Shown here: positions 43,165-53,637 of the stretch, piece by piece | Numbering within the stretch: position 1 is the stretch's first letter | How the letters are laid out: each line of letters begins with the position of its first letter | DNA from: Astrothelium macrocarpum | Taxonomy: Eukaryota; Ascomycota; Dothideomycetes; Trypetheliales; Trypetheliaceae | NCBI GenBank assembly: GCA_021030915.1 | Contig: JAGEMR010000163.1 | Coordinates: forward strand, 1-62,121 | Direction of reading: 5' to 3' | DNA: 62,121 bases | The notes under the pieces: generated by a model | The model's input: the letters and a program-made list of their open reading frames with translations, nothing else | What the model was told of the DNA's origin: nothing | The model's database searches: none | Position numbers and translations under genes: made by a program

Positions 43165-45576
43165 ATGCCTGTGGTGAAAGGAGGTGTGTGGACGAACATT
43201 GAAGATGAAATTCTCAAGGCAAGCGTGTCGAAATACGGTCTGAACCAATGGGCTCGAGTGTCTTCACTCCTCGCACGCAAGACACCCAAGCAATGTAAAG
43301 CGCGGTGGGCAGAATGGCTCGATCCTGGCATTCGCAAGATCGAGTGGTCAAAAGAGGAAGATGAGAGACTACTGCATCTGGCAAAGTTGATGCCAACACA
43401 ATGGAGGACTATTGCTCCCATTGTTGGCAGAACCGCAACGCAATGCTTGGAAAGATATCAGAAACTTTTGGATGAAGCAGAGTCCAGAGAAAATGACGAG
43501 CTGAAGCTCGGTGGACCCGAGGGTGGTGAGACTGCTGCTCCGAGCGCCGACGATGTACGACGACTTCGACCAGGAGAGACAGATCCGGACCCAGAGTCTA
43601 AGCCAGCAAAACCGGATACAATAGACTTGGACGAGGATGAAAAGGAAATGTTGAGCGAGGCACGAGCACGTCTGGCAAACACACAGGGCAAGAAGGCCAA
43701 GAGAAAAGCTCGTGAGCGTCAGTTGGATGAGTCCCGTCGACTGGCACAGCTACAAAAGCGACGAGAAATGAAGGCTGCGGGAATCAACATCAAAATTACC
43801 AATGTCAAGAAAGGGCAGATGGACTACAATGCTGACATACCTTTTGAAAAGGCCCCGGCTCCGGGCTTCTATGACACTATGGAGGAACTGGGTCGAAACG
43901 AGCGGCAACGAGAGGAATTTGATCCTCGGAAACAGCAATTGGCCAACAAGCGAAAGCAAGATCAGGAAGATCCGAATGAAGATCGGAAGCGTCAGAAGAA
44001 CGAAAAGACTGGAGCCGCTGCTTCTTTTGCTGCCGCTGCTGCAGCTGGCAAGATGCAAAAAATAAGAGAGGCTGAGCAAAGTAGCAAAAGACGTTCTCTG
44101 GTATTGCCAGCTCCTCAAGTCAAGGACGCCGAACTTGAAGAGATCGTCAAAATGGGTATGGCTGGTGAACGTGCTAGTCAAGCTGCGTTCAGTAGTAGTG
44201 AAAATGACGCTACCAAGGGTTTGGTGGGCAATTACTCTGCTATGCCTGGAGCGACGCCTATAAGAACTCCTATGGCAGCAAAAGAAGAAGATCGAGTTGC
44301 AAACGAAGCACGGAATGCGATAGCGCGGACTGAAACACAATCAGCGCTTTTTGGCGGTGAAAACACGCCGTTGCAAGAGCAAGGAGCATCGACTGGTTTT
44401 GAAGGTGTCGCTCCAAGCAAACAGCAGTTATCCACGCCTAATCCCCTTGCAACCCCTTTACGTCAAAATGGATCTAATGGCGTTGGCGCTACCCCGCGAG
44501 GTGGGCCAGGCGCGACCCCAATGCGAACCCCAAGAGACAATTTCCACCTAAATCAGGAAGATGGAAGCATGCAACTCGTTGGTCAGACACCTCGCGACAT
44601 CAAATTGAGGGAGAATGCTATGAGACAATCACTCTCGAGCAAATTGGCTGCTCTTCCCAAGCCCAAGGAGTTTGACTTCGAGCTTGAATTGCCCGAGGAA
44701 CAACAAGAGGCTGTTTCAGTCCAGCTGCTCCAGGAAGATGTCGCAGATATAGAGCGTAGGAACAAAGCGCTTGAAGAAGCTGCTGAACGTGCCGAATTTC
44801 GTAGACAAACACGAGTGGTGCAAAAAGCTCTACCGCGCCCCAAAGTGGTGGACGTAAGTGCTATGTTAAAGAATGCTGCCAGTCTGGAAGATCCGGTTGA
44901 ACGCGCTGTAGCAAAAGAAATGGCTCTCTTGGTTGTGAATGATGCAGTCAAATTCAAAGATGCAAAGGTAGACGGAAAGCCCAAGCCTCTCGAAGCATTT
45001 GATGATGACGCATTGGATCAAGCGAAGATGGAGATTGCTTTGGAGATTGCCGATCAAAAGAACAAGATCGATGGGGAAGAACTCGGACTGGCTTGGGACC
45101 AACTACATGGAGCCTCCAAACTGCCAGGGCTGGCTAATTACGGCGAAGATGAGATAGACGAGAAGCAGATGGTGATGGAAGCTTTCGACGTAAGTCACTA
45201 TGTTCTTGAACGCTTGGCATTAACCACTGATACTGATACCGTTCAGAATGTTCATGATAAAATGATTGAATTAGCTGAGGAGGGAAACAAAGTTGAGAAG
45301 AAGCTTGCGCTTCACCTAGGAGGTTATCAGCAGCGAGGAAAAACACTTCGGCAGAAGATTGTTGAGGCTGCAGAGACTTTGGAAAAGACGAAGAACGGCA
45401 TTAACATTGCACAGACTATGCATACTCTGGAACAGGGTGCGATAGCTGCTAGGTTGGAGAGGCTTAGGGACGAAGTTGCATTTGTTAGTCGACGAGAGCG
45501 CGAAGCCCAGGACTTGTATCGGGTACGAAAGGAGGAACTTGATGTCCTGGGTGAATACGTCAATGGTGTACACTAA
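43165..45576 (+). CDS. CEF1: Pre-mRNA splicing factor CEF1/CDC5
   Basis: Core subunit of the Prp19/NineTeen complex in the spliceosome, in the nucleus. It starts MPVVKGGVWTNIEDEILKAS, the family start. Two Myb repeats follow (about residues 5-105): WTNIEDEIL...KQCKARWAEWL and WSKEEDERL...TATQCLERYQKLL. Next are an acidic/charged helix, a basic nuclear-localisation region (GKKAKRKARERQLDESRRLA) and a middle region with repeated TP motifs (GATPIRTP, NTPLQ, ATPLRQ, ATPMRTP) that look like kinase sites. The coiled-coil Prp19-binding C-terminus ends LDVLGEYVNGVH. Bases 45190-45246 have the form GTAAGT...TTCAG and probably form a 57-nt intron without a stop, giving 784 aa. Unspliced it would read through as 803 aa. 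Confidence 0.92.
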   Translation: MPVVKGGVWTNIEDEILKASVSKYGLNQWARVSSLLARKTPKQCKARWAEWLDPGIRKIEWSKEEDERLLHLAKLMPTQWRTIAPIVGRTATQCLERYQKLLDEAESRENDELKLGGPEGGETAAPSADDVRRLRPGETDPDPESKPAKPDTIDLDEDEKEMLSEARARLANTQGKKAKRKARERQLDESRRLAQLQKRREMKAAGINIKITNVKKGQMDYNADIPFEKAPAPGFYDTMEELGRNERQREEFDPRKQQLANKRKQDQEDPNEDRKRQKNEKTGAAASFAAAAAAGKMQKIREAEQSSKRRSLVLPAPQVKDAELEEIVKMGMAGERASQAAFSSSENDATKGLVGNYSAMPGATPIRTPMAAKEEDRVANEARNAIARTETQSALFGGENTPLQEQGASTGFEGVAPSKQQLSTPNPLATPLRQNGSNGVGATPRGGPGATPMRTPRDNFHLNQEDGSMQLVGQTPRDIKLRENAMRQSLSSKLAALPKPKEFDFELELPEEQQEAVSVQLLQEDVADIERRNKALEEAAERAEFRRQTRVVQKALPRPKVVDVSAMLKNAASLEDPVERAVAKEMALLVVNDAVKFKDAKVDGKPKPLEAFDDDALDQAKMEIALEIADQKNKIDGEELGLAWDQLHGASKLPGLANYGEDEIDEKQMVMEAFDVSHYVLERLALTTDTDTVQNVHDKMIELAEEGNKVEKKLALHLGGYQQRGKTLRQKIVEAAETLEKTKNGINIAQTMHTLEQGAIAARLERLRDEVAFVSRREREAQDLYRVRKEELDVLGEYVNGVH

Positions 45577-45890
45577 GAAGTTCTATGTAGCGTGTACTTC
45601 TATATAGCGTCTGTAAAGAGCGAAAATCAGAATCCTCACGTGCACCTTTCCGACTGGATATCGTCGTATCAATCCCTGATAGAGTGGTGAGTAACGGTGA
45701 ATAGAATGCCAGTGACTAAGTGTAGTAATGCTCCGCTACTTATGCCGAATGGAAGCGGTACGGAGACCGTTGTTTCGCCAAGCAATTCAAAGCATCCCTG
45801 TACCTGAAAGTTTCAGCGCGGCCTGCCAATCGCTCGACGTCAGACTCTTGATATACTGGAGTCTATGCGCTCCAAACGCTTTGAGCGGTG
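45577..45890. other. Intergenic CEF1 / WDR48-like
   Basis: This 314-bp spacer between two plus-strand genes has no recognisable element. Confidence 0.55.
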
Positions 45891-48800
45891 ATGGCTCGCA
45901 AAGCCAGGCAGCGAATCAGCTATGGTTAGTCTTGGAAGCTCTCTCCCTTGCTTCGCGCCTGCATTGGGTTTACTGATTCCCCTCTTAGTCCTGCCCCTCG
46001 CAAATTCCGCCGGCGGTCATAGACTCGGCGTCAACGGCCTGGCTGTGGATACCGACAAATCCATTCTGTAAGCAATCCGGCCCAAACTCAATGCTGACAA
46101 TGCGCTGACCCAATTTGCAGCTACTCTGGCGGTCGAGATGGTGTCATATGCGCTTGGGACCTGAATTTTGACCTTCGGAATCCCTTTGAATCTACCCCTC
46201 AGACCTCCCAGCCCAGACCAGCAACAACTTTTCGTCAACAGGTTCAAGCACATACGCATTGGATCAACGACCTTGCCCTTGCTGATTACAACAATGCCCT
46301 CGTTTCAGCTTCATCTGATATCACTGTCAAAGTCTGGCGACCAAGCGCCCAAGACCCTACTCCCCCACAGAGCATTGGTATTCACACCGATTATGTTAAG
46401 CGGTTAGCTTCCCCAGGTAAATATGCGAACTGGATCGCTTCGGGAGGCTTGGATCGGAAAATTTGTCTATGGGATCTCAACGGCGCAGGAAAGAACCTCG
46501 AGATAGCAGTTGGAGAAGAGGGCGAAGAAATCAACACGGAAAAGGGCTCTGTATATGCGCTTGGTGCGACAGACTATTTGCTTGCTAGCGGTGGTCCAGA
46601 AAGCATCGTTCGGGTATGGGATCCAAGGACGGGCAAACGCATTACCAAATTTGTGGGTCATACAGACAACGTGCGGGACGTACTCATCAATCAGGATGGC
46701 GATATGATCATAACTGCGTCATCTGATCAGACCGTCAAAGTCTGGTCAATGACGGCAGGAAGATGCATGTATACCCTCACTATGCATGATGCCAGCGTTT
46801 GGTGTCTCTACTCCGATGATCCGCAACTTGCAGTGTTTTACTCCAGTGACAAATCAGGATTGGTTGCCAAAACGGACGTGAGAAATGTCCAAGAAATGGA
46901 TGAGGGTCTTTCAGTGGCAGTATGCCAAGAACATGAAGGCATTGGTAAATTGGTCGTTGGGGGTGATTACATCTGGACTGCAACATCAAGCTCCAGCATA
47001 AATCGCTGGGCAGATGTCGACACAACCAACGCCGAGATCCAATTGCCCCAATCCTACAGAATGAAACGTTCCAGCGTGGCAACAACACGATCGAGATATC
47101 CTTCACCTCCCCAATCCAACCAACCGACATCCAATGGCTCAATCAATAATCAGATCCCGTTCAAAAGTATTCTCCGTCTCTCTAACGCGGCTCCTTTTCC
47201 CGCCCTGCAGTCTACGCGAAATGAAGAAACAGCTTCCATCGTTTCGCCGCCCATTACTCGAAAAGCCTCCGAAGTGGTTGTTGAATCCGAGCTACATTTT
47301 ATGGAAGCCATTCGCTCATCACCAGATTATACTATCGAAGGTCAAAACGGTCTAATAAAGCACGTCATGTTGAATGATAGGAGGAGGGTACTCACTCTTG
47401 ACACTGCAGGAGAAGTGTTGATGTGGGACCTTGTCAAAGTATGCTCTATGATCCGTTGAAGAGACCAACATGCTGATAGGTTGAAAGTGCGTTCCTATCA
47501 AGTCCTTTGGAAAAAGGCACCTTGAAGACGTCGCGCCAGAAGTCAATACTACAGAATCAGTGGCCAATTGGTGTGCCGTCAACACAAGAACAGGAAGCGT
47601 GACGTGCGTGCTTGAAGCAAACACATGCTTTGACGCTGAAATGTATGCGGATGAACTCGATGATGCTGATAAGATGGAATTTAGAGAAGACCAAAGAAGT
47701 AAGTTTCATCGTGTCCCTGTCACGAAAACGCATAGATATCGTTGGCTGACCGTCAAAGTAAATCTCGGGAAGTGGGTCTTGAGATATTTATTTTCGAATC
47801 TGATTGACGAAGAAATCAAGAGGGATGAAGATTTCCGCAGGCAATTACTAGCAGAGAAAAGACAGACATTACAGCGCAAAAATGCTCCCACAAGCATCCA
47901 ACTTCCGACAGGCAACACAAATGGTTGGCATACCGATATGAAGTCTTCTATACTCAATCGGACACCTCGAGCTAGCAATGGCGTTCATCCTCCTGTGGTG
48001 ACTCCGGGACTCTCAATTGGTGTCGTTACGCCTTCCACAGTACCTGGTTCTCCCCAAATGAATCGTGTCTCTGGAACAGCGGACGAGGCCTCGCGCCTTG
48101 AAAAGACTGCATCTCATCTTAGCCAGTCAAGACCTTCTCATGATAAGTCTGGTGACTACTTTTCAGCCATTGGATCCTCCCAAAATGGAATATCGTCTCC
48201 TACCGAAAACATTAACAAAGGGCCTGTTACCCCAGGTGGTACCCAGCAACAAGACGATACTTCAGCATTGCAATCTCCTACTGACTCGGATAAGGATGCT
48301 CAGTCAAAAGAGGGAGTGTTTGGGAAGAAATTTCGCTTGCCATTTGGTAAGAAAAGAAAGGACCAAGTTGAGAGCAGACCTGCAGTCGTTGATGAAAAGT
48401 CGGAAGACTCCGATTCCAAATCAAACAAGACTGATGAAAGAGTCGTTGAGGATAATTTCTTTGGGGTGGTTCAGCGATTAAGACATGGTTACGAGGACGA
48501 AGCCTCTGCAGACGTCGATAGCGTCGAGTGCATGATATTACCGAGCTTACCAAATGATACCCCTGTTCTAAAACTTCCTTCGAATACGACAATTCTTATC
48601 CAAGAAGAGAGACCGGAGGCTGGTGGAGTAGCGGATCTGTTTGAAGGTACAGTTGGTTCCGTGGGCCAACAAGCAGATCTCATTGAAAAGACCGCACCGA
48701 TGTGGCTCGGCAATGTGCTGTTGCGCGTAAGTAATGTCCTTCTGCTGACCTCGCGCATGCTCGCTAATTGAGAATTAGAATGAAATACCTGTAAAAGATG

Positions 48801-49318
48801 TTGCCAAAATCGCATTTACGCTTGAACCGTATCAAAACTCTCTTCCTGCTGTTTCAAGCGAGGCGTATGTCATAGTGACTCACTTCAATGATAAATGGCT
48901 AATGGTTTACTAGAAATAATCGCTTGAATGCAAACCGCATGCTACGTGCAAAGAAAGTCATGGCATATGTTGCTGAGCGCATTGAGCCTGCGCCTGAGAC
49001 CATGCTTCCCGACGCTCTGAAACCAGAGGAATACCTCGAGCTTTATTGTCATAACCAAGTGAGTCATTCCATCTACCAAATGCTTTGCGTTAAAATCTAC
49101 TGATGCACAATCAACTACAGCTGATCCCACCTACAATGACCCTTGCTACTATCAAAGCACATGTGTGGAGAACAGGCGGTGACATGCTACTTCATTACAA
49201 AGCGAATGGACGAAAGGAAATATTACATGCGCCTCAGACAACGCAGCAGCAATCTACGTTGGGAGATGGTACTGCGTCCGAGCATAAATCCAGCGAGGCT
49301 GGCAGCTCCAATCGATGA
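45891..49318 (+). CDS. WDR48/UAF1 (Bun107)-like WD40 protein
   Basis: Animal WDR48 and fission yeast Bun107 bind and activate ubiquitin-specific proteases; this is the likely role here. Eight exons: 45891-45924, 45989-46067, 46121-47438, 47488-47698, 47759-48726, 48779-48864, 48914-49058, 49121-49318; 1,012 aa. The first exon gives MARKARQRISY, joined to VLPLANSAGGHRLGVNGLAV. WD repeats include YSGGRDGVICAWDL, LVSASSDITVKVWR, WIASGGLDRKICLWDL and ITASSDQTVKVWSM. A central Ser/Pro-rich region (about 630-780) is followed by the C-terminal ubiquitin-like part (LELYCHNQLIPPTMTLATIK). The intron 47699-47758 is 60 nt with no stop in frame, so it could be mistaken for coding sequence. Confidence 0.9.
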
Positions 49319-49470
49319 CTCAAGTATTTTACACACTGTACAATATTGTTCTATTTTCGTGATATACCCATCCATATACGAAATGAGCAGAGAACATGTT
49401 CATAACGCCGTCGCTCAATGCAATGATGCTCCAAATCTTTTACCAAAGCCATCCCGTCTCTTCAAAAATC

Positions 49471-50400
49471 TTACAATACTTCCACCAATGCATTAGACGC
49501 CCACTGATAGCTCCCCAAAAATATCGCTCCCCCAGCACTTATCCACACCACCCGCGGCCCTATTCCCGCCCAAAACGCCCTTGGTCCACTCTCCCTCAAT
49601 ATCTGTCCCAGCATCGCCACCATCCCCTTCCTCTCCCTCGACAGCATCAACCTCGTCTTCAGCACATCCAGCGGCGTCGTCACCCCCGCCGCCACCGCCC
49701 CACTCACAGACCCAAACACCGCACTCTCCAACCCAGTCACCTGCCTCGCCTCCCCTCCCCCCACCCTCGGCCGCGCAACCCACCACGCCTTCAGCGCCTC
49801 CCACAGCGGAAACTGAATCACCGTAAACGGCACCTCCCTCAACACCGTCGCCCCGGCCCCACGATACAACTCCCGCACCACCCCGCTCACCCCGCATCTC
49901 TCCCGCAGCGCCAAAATCGCTCGCAACGCGCCCCACGACCCCGCGCCCTGCATCGCCTGCGCGCGCTGCTTGACGACCTCCGTAGGGACACGCACGGCGC
50001 ACGCCGCCACCTCGCCGAGCGACGCGGCGGCCATGTGCGCGAGGGGCTCGCCGCCTTGCGGGGGCAGCAGCAGCGCGTCCTTGACGGCTTCGTACGTGAC
50101 GAAGAAGCATGCGGCCGATGGCGCGGAGCCCAGGAGCGCGGAGCCGACGCCGGCGTAGATGCCGCGGAAGCCGCCCGCGGCGTGGAAGCCCTGGGCGGAT
50201 TGCAGCCGCGTTTTGAGCGTGTCGAGGGGGTAGAGGGAGAGGTCGACTGTGGTGCCTGCTAGACCGCCTGCCTGGGGGGGTTTAGTTGCGGAGGATTTGG
50301 GAGTGGGGGGTCGCGGTGGTGAGGGGGTATGAGTTGAATTGGAGGGAGGGTTACTTACTATGAGGGAGCGGAGGTAGGGCGAGTCGGTGGTTTGCGCCAT
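49471..50400 (-). CDS. Mitochondrial S-adenosylmethionine carrier
   Basis: Inner-membrane SLC25-family carrier of the Pet8/SAMC type that imports S-adenosylmethionine. Two exons (50400-50359, 50271-49471; intron 50358-50272, 87 nt) give 280 aa. The intron is GTAAGT...CAG, a multiple of three and stop-free. Removing it restores LRSLI-AGGLAGTTVDLSLY. Three carrier repeats are visible: PLDTLKTRLQS, PTEVVKQRAQA and PLDVLKTRLML (P-x-D/E-x-x-K/R). GSAPSAACFFVTYE and the segment around REVPFTVIQFPLWE are typical of SAM carriers. The gene is far more GC-rich than its neighbours, with long C runs on the plus strand. Confidence 0.92.
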   Translation of the reverse strand: MAQTTDSPYLRSLIVSNPPSNSTHTPSPPRPPTPKSSATKPPQAGGLAGTTVDLSLYPLDTLKTRLQSAQGFHAAGGFRGIYAGVGSALLGSAPSAACFFVTYEAVKDALLLPPQGGEPLAHMAAASLGEVAACAVRVPTEVVKQRAQAMQGAGSWGALRAILALRERCGVSGVVRELYRGAGATVLREVPFTVIQFPLWEALKAWWVARPRVGGGEARQVTGLESAVFGSVSGAVAAGVTTPLDVLKTRLMLSRERKGMVAMLGQILRESGPRAFWAGIGPRVVWISAGGAIFLGSYQWASNALVEVL

Positions 50401-51094
50401 GTTGGGGAGAGAGATTGTGCAGCTTCGGCTGCGGAGATGCGTGATGTTATATTTGCGACTGCATGATTGCGTCTCAAACTTTCAACCGTGCGAGGGTATG
50501 GCGAGGAGGTTGACGAGGATTTAACTGGATTGTTCAAATTATCGTGATTAGAGGTGGGTTGGATCATGACGACAATTACCGAGTTGAGAGTTACTCATTA
50601 CTGATTTATTAGTCATTAGGCTAAAACCACATTCGAATCAAAAATAATGTTACTTAGGCCTATGCATGCATTTTCAGATTTTATGTCATTCTATTCTATT
50701 CATCAACGCTTGAGACCCCTCGTTTGGGAAATGTGTATAATTTCAATGTCAAGTCCTCTTTTTTTGTTTTTGGACAACCACGCTGTCAAGTTGGAAACAA
50801 TAATTTATTGAAGCTTGTCAGGAAGCGTCGCTTAGTCCAGCAAAGTAAGTTTAATTGAATTGCCAAAGTCATTGCTAGTGGGGGCAAATTTCGTAACGTT
50901 TTGATACATCGGTAGTCTGTTTGGTACGTTGTCACGCTTGCTTACTGAGCTTCGATAGACTGAATTCTTATAACGCCTTTGCGGAAAGCTACTTGCGTGA
51001 TTGAGCGTCTTGTGATACTGGAGTCACGTAGCAATGCTACTGTTAAAGAGCATGTAGTTGATTACTGATACACACGGATTGTTGTCATCGCCGC
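50401..51094. other. Intergenic, SAM carrier promoter side
   Basis: Noncoding DNA between two minus-strand genes. It holds the SAM carrier promoter and the 3' flank of the amino-acid transporter. No gene is seen. Confidence 0.6.
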
Positions 51095-52722
51095 TTAAGA
51101 TGAATTCGAATTGTCGGCACAGGTCCAGGCCCTTGAACCACCCGAGGCTTTGTAGCTGTCGATTATACCAACGATAGAGCCATAAGTACCAGCTATTGTA
51201 AGGAACCAACCGGCAACAATGATAAAAATACACCAGCCAACCATAAGTGTCCATTTAGTCGTTCTTTCTATTTTCCCCTCATGCCAATGATCGTAAAGCC
51301 ACATGCATCCCATGGGTTGGAGCGACATCAATGTACCGAGAAGAGCACCGACAAGAGAAACAAGGCCACCGAAAACGGGAATGGCACTGGCGATGATGTA
51401 GGCGACGATAGCATTGCCAGCAGTACAGCCTATCCAAGTCGACCAATGGACAAAGGTATTCCGGGTAAGATGTTGGGAGCCGCGAAGTAAACGTATAAAG
51501 AAATACTTTGCCGAAAGCTAAAAGTAAACAACTTAGACAAGTAGTGACTTTACGAAGAGAGCACCTTACATGTACGTAGAGCATCGTGGTAACGATCAAT
51601 CCCGGCAGGGCAAGCGCGTAGCAGACCTTCTTCATAGTCTTGCCGGCAGATCCAAGAGCAGGCGAAGCGACGTAAGACCCGCAATAGACGTAGACGACGC
51701 AACCGACAGCAATATATACAGCAGTCATGGTTCCTTGGCAGATTGCAAGTGCTCGGGTATAATGACGAGGATCACGCATCTCGGAAGCAATGTTAAAAAA
51801 GGCAGGCGTACCGGCATACGCGAATACGATGGACGAGAGGGATGCAAAGGCATCAGCAGTACTCGGAGTCTGGAATAGTTTGAAATCCGACTGCCAGGGA
51901 CCAGTCTGAGGCGCCGCAGCGGGCCGACTTTGCACGCCAACGGATATCGTGAGGGTCAAAACTGATTTCAGCATTAATTTCGCTGCGGCGTACCAAGACC
52001 CGATGATAATGATCACGTACTTGCGGTGAGAATACTAGTGATCCCAACCCATGCGAGCCATGAGACGCGCGCGAGGGTCTGGACACTGCCTAGACTGAAA
52101 CCAATGATGGCAGCGACGGCAACAAAAACCGCAGTGCAGGTAGCGTGGGATGAAATGGCGTTCAACGCAGTCGCGATGCCTAGCATGGCTGAACCAGCGA
52201 TAAAGATCACATCTATCCAGATTTAGCGACAGTCGTTTGAACACATTGGATCCACGTACAAAGAGCAAAAGTTATGCCAAAAACCTCGTAGCCAATCCGG
52301 CCAAATAGCTTCCGACCCACGTCGTCGATACCGTATACATCGGAATGGCGTAGCTTAAAACGACCCACGATGTAATCAGACCAGGTCGTCATAACGGCAA
52401 CAGCAAGCAGACAGATGACACCTGGGATGAGGCCAAGGCTATCGAAAGTTTGCGGAATCGAGAGAACACCCAAGCCGATTTGCGTCTTCAACATCAACAC
52501 TGTAGTTCCCTTCCAACCGACCTAAGCACAATCAATAATGTGTTTAGTTAGTGCGATCCATCCTTGACCTACAGCACGATAGTCTGGACCACCTTCAGTG
52601 ATTTCTCCAAAGACAGCATCGCTAATCGATCCTCGTCTATACTCGTCATTTGTGACGGATACGGTAGGATGAATGTCGGTCTCCTCATCGACCTTCTTCT
52701 CGGGTTTGTCAAAGTCGAACAT
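51095..52722 (-). CDS. Neutral amino-acid transporter, AAAP family (Mtr-like)
   Basis: Similar in type to Neurospora Mtr (system N, neutral aliphatic and aromatic amino acids), at the plasma membrane. Five exons (52722-52573, 52521-52260, 52212-52021, 51961-51570, 51517-51095) give 472 aa. The cytosolic N-terminus (MFDFDKPEKKVDEETDIHPT) leads to DYRA-VGWKGTTVLMLKTQIGLG, joined across intron 1 and matching the TM1 unwound region of the family. About 11 helices follow. SLSSIVFAYAGTPAFFNIAS and EMRDPRHYTRAL (substrate-site region and loop) are diagnostic. The earlier Met at 52767 is in frame but lies in the leader. The exact substrate is unproven. Confidence 0.9.
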
Positions 52723-53637
52723 TTTTGAAATGATCAGCAAGTATGGAGAGACAGATGAATGGATCACGATGATGTAGATAGATGCTTGGGCTTCAATCTA
52801 TGAGTGAAGAAGGCTTGGTAGGTGTGTTCAAGGAATCTGAACCCATCGCTGTAAGAAGCGGCAGGGATGAACGTCTCCATGAACATGGACGAGACATGGG
52901 GTATTTAATTATTTCATAAGTTTAGCGTTAACCAATGTGATAAGAGGAGGTGTTCAGCGGATGCACTGTAGGGAGAAAGAGGGGGCCTCCGCCGGTCCAG
53001 TGGGCATATCCGAGTACTATCGGATTGGCTCCCGAGATTTATGCACAAAATGTTGCCACCCCCAGAGGCCTAGATCAAGCTTCACTTGGATGCAATGGTG
53101 GCGCTGTGAAGCCAAGGACGAACGAAGCAGCCTGCAATCAAAATTTTTTACGGCCAAGAAAACCTGAGATAAGCCGTGCATGGTTATCACGGGCCGACCG
53201 GGTAGCATCTCCGCCGGATATCCAGCGTGTCGAGAAGTTATCGAAGGTACTCATAACCTCCGTTACGTCTCTCGCAGTCGATAACCATTGCGTATGGCTT
53301 ACACCCTTAGTGCAGAGTCATTTGCTATCTGAGGCTGTCCCATGAGCCAAACAAAAGTCGGGTTCTACGAGAGCCTCAGAGGGGCCTGACATTGAAATGT
53401 CCAGTCACGTCGTGATCCAGCCGAAATATACCGATATCGATACTTGTTATCGCAGAGCTGCACGATATCTATTCTGTCAAGCCTCATGTCTACGCAGTTG
53501 GCTTCGTCTTACAAGGACCATATCGGGATCCTCCGACCTGAAACCGAGGAGACAAAATAACAGGGCTCGTGAGTATCCATGAGGTTGTAAAGTGACTCGG
53601 AAGTCCAAAAAACATTTTTGTGTAGGCATTGCATCCC
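52723..53637. promoter_or_regulatory. Promoter region of the amino-acid transporter
   Basis: This 915-bp gap between two minus-strand genes serves as upstream region of the transporter. A CCAAT box lies at 52932-52936. Three GATA-type (HGATAR) sites occur at 52938-52944, 53167-53173 and 53184-53189 (last one on the minus strand). AreA/NIT2 nitrogen control would fit the gene, but this number of GATA sites is not far above chance. No gene is seen. Confidence 0.35.

Noticed and set aside
49396..50262. 288-codon plus-strand frame across the SAM carrier
   Set aside because: It is antisense to a well-supported carrier gene and consists of a Pro/Arg/His-rich artefact of that gene's strong GC bias.
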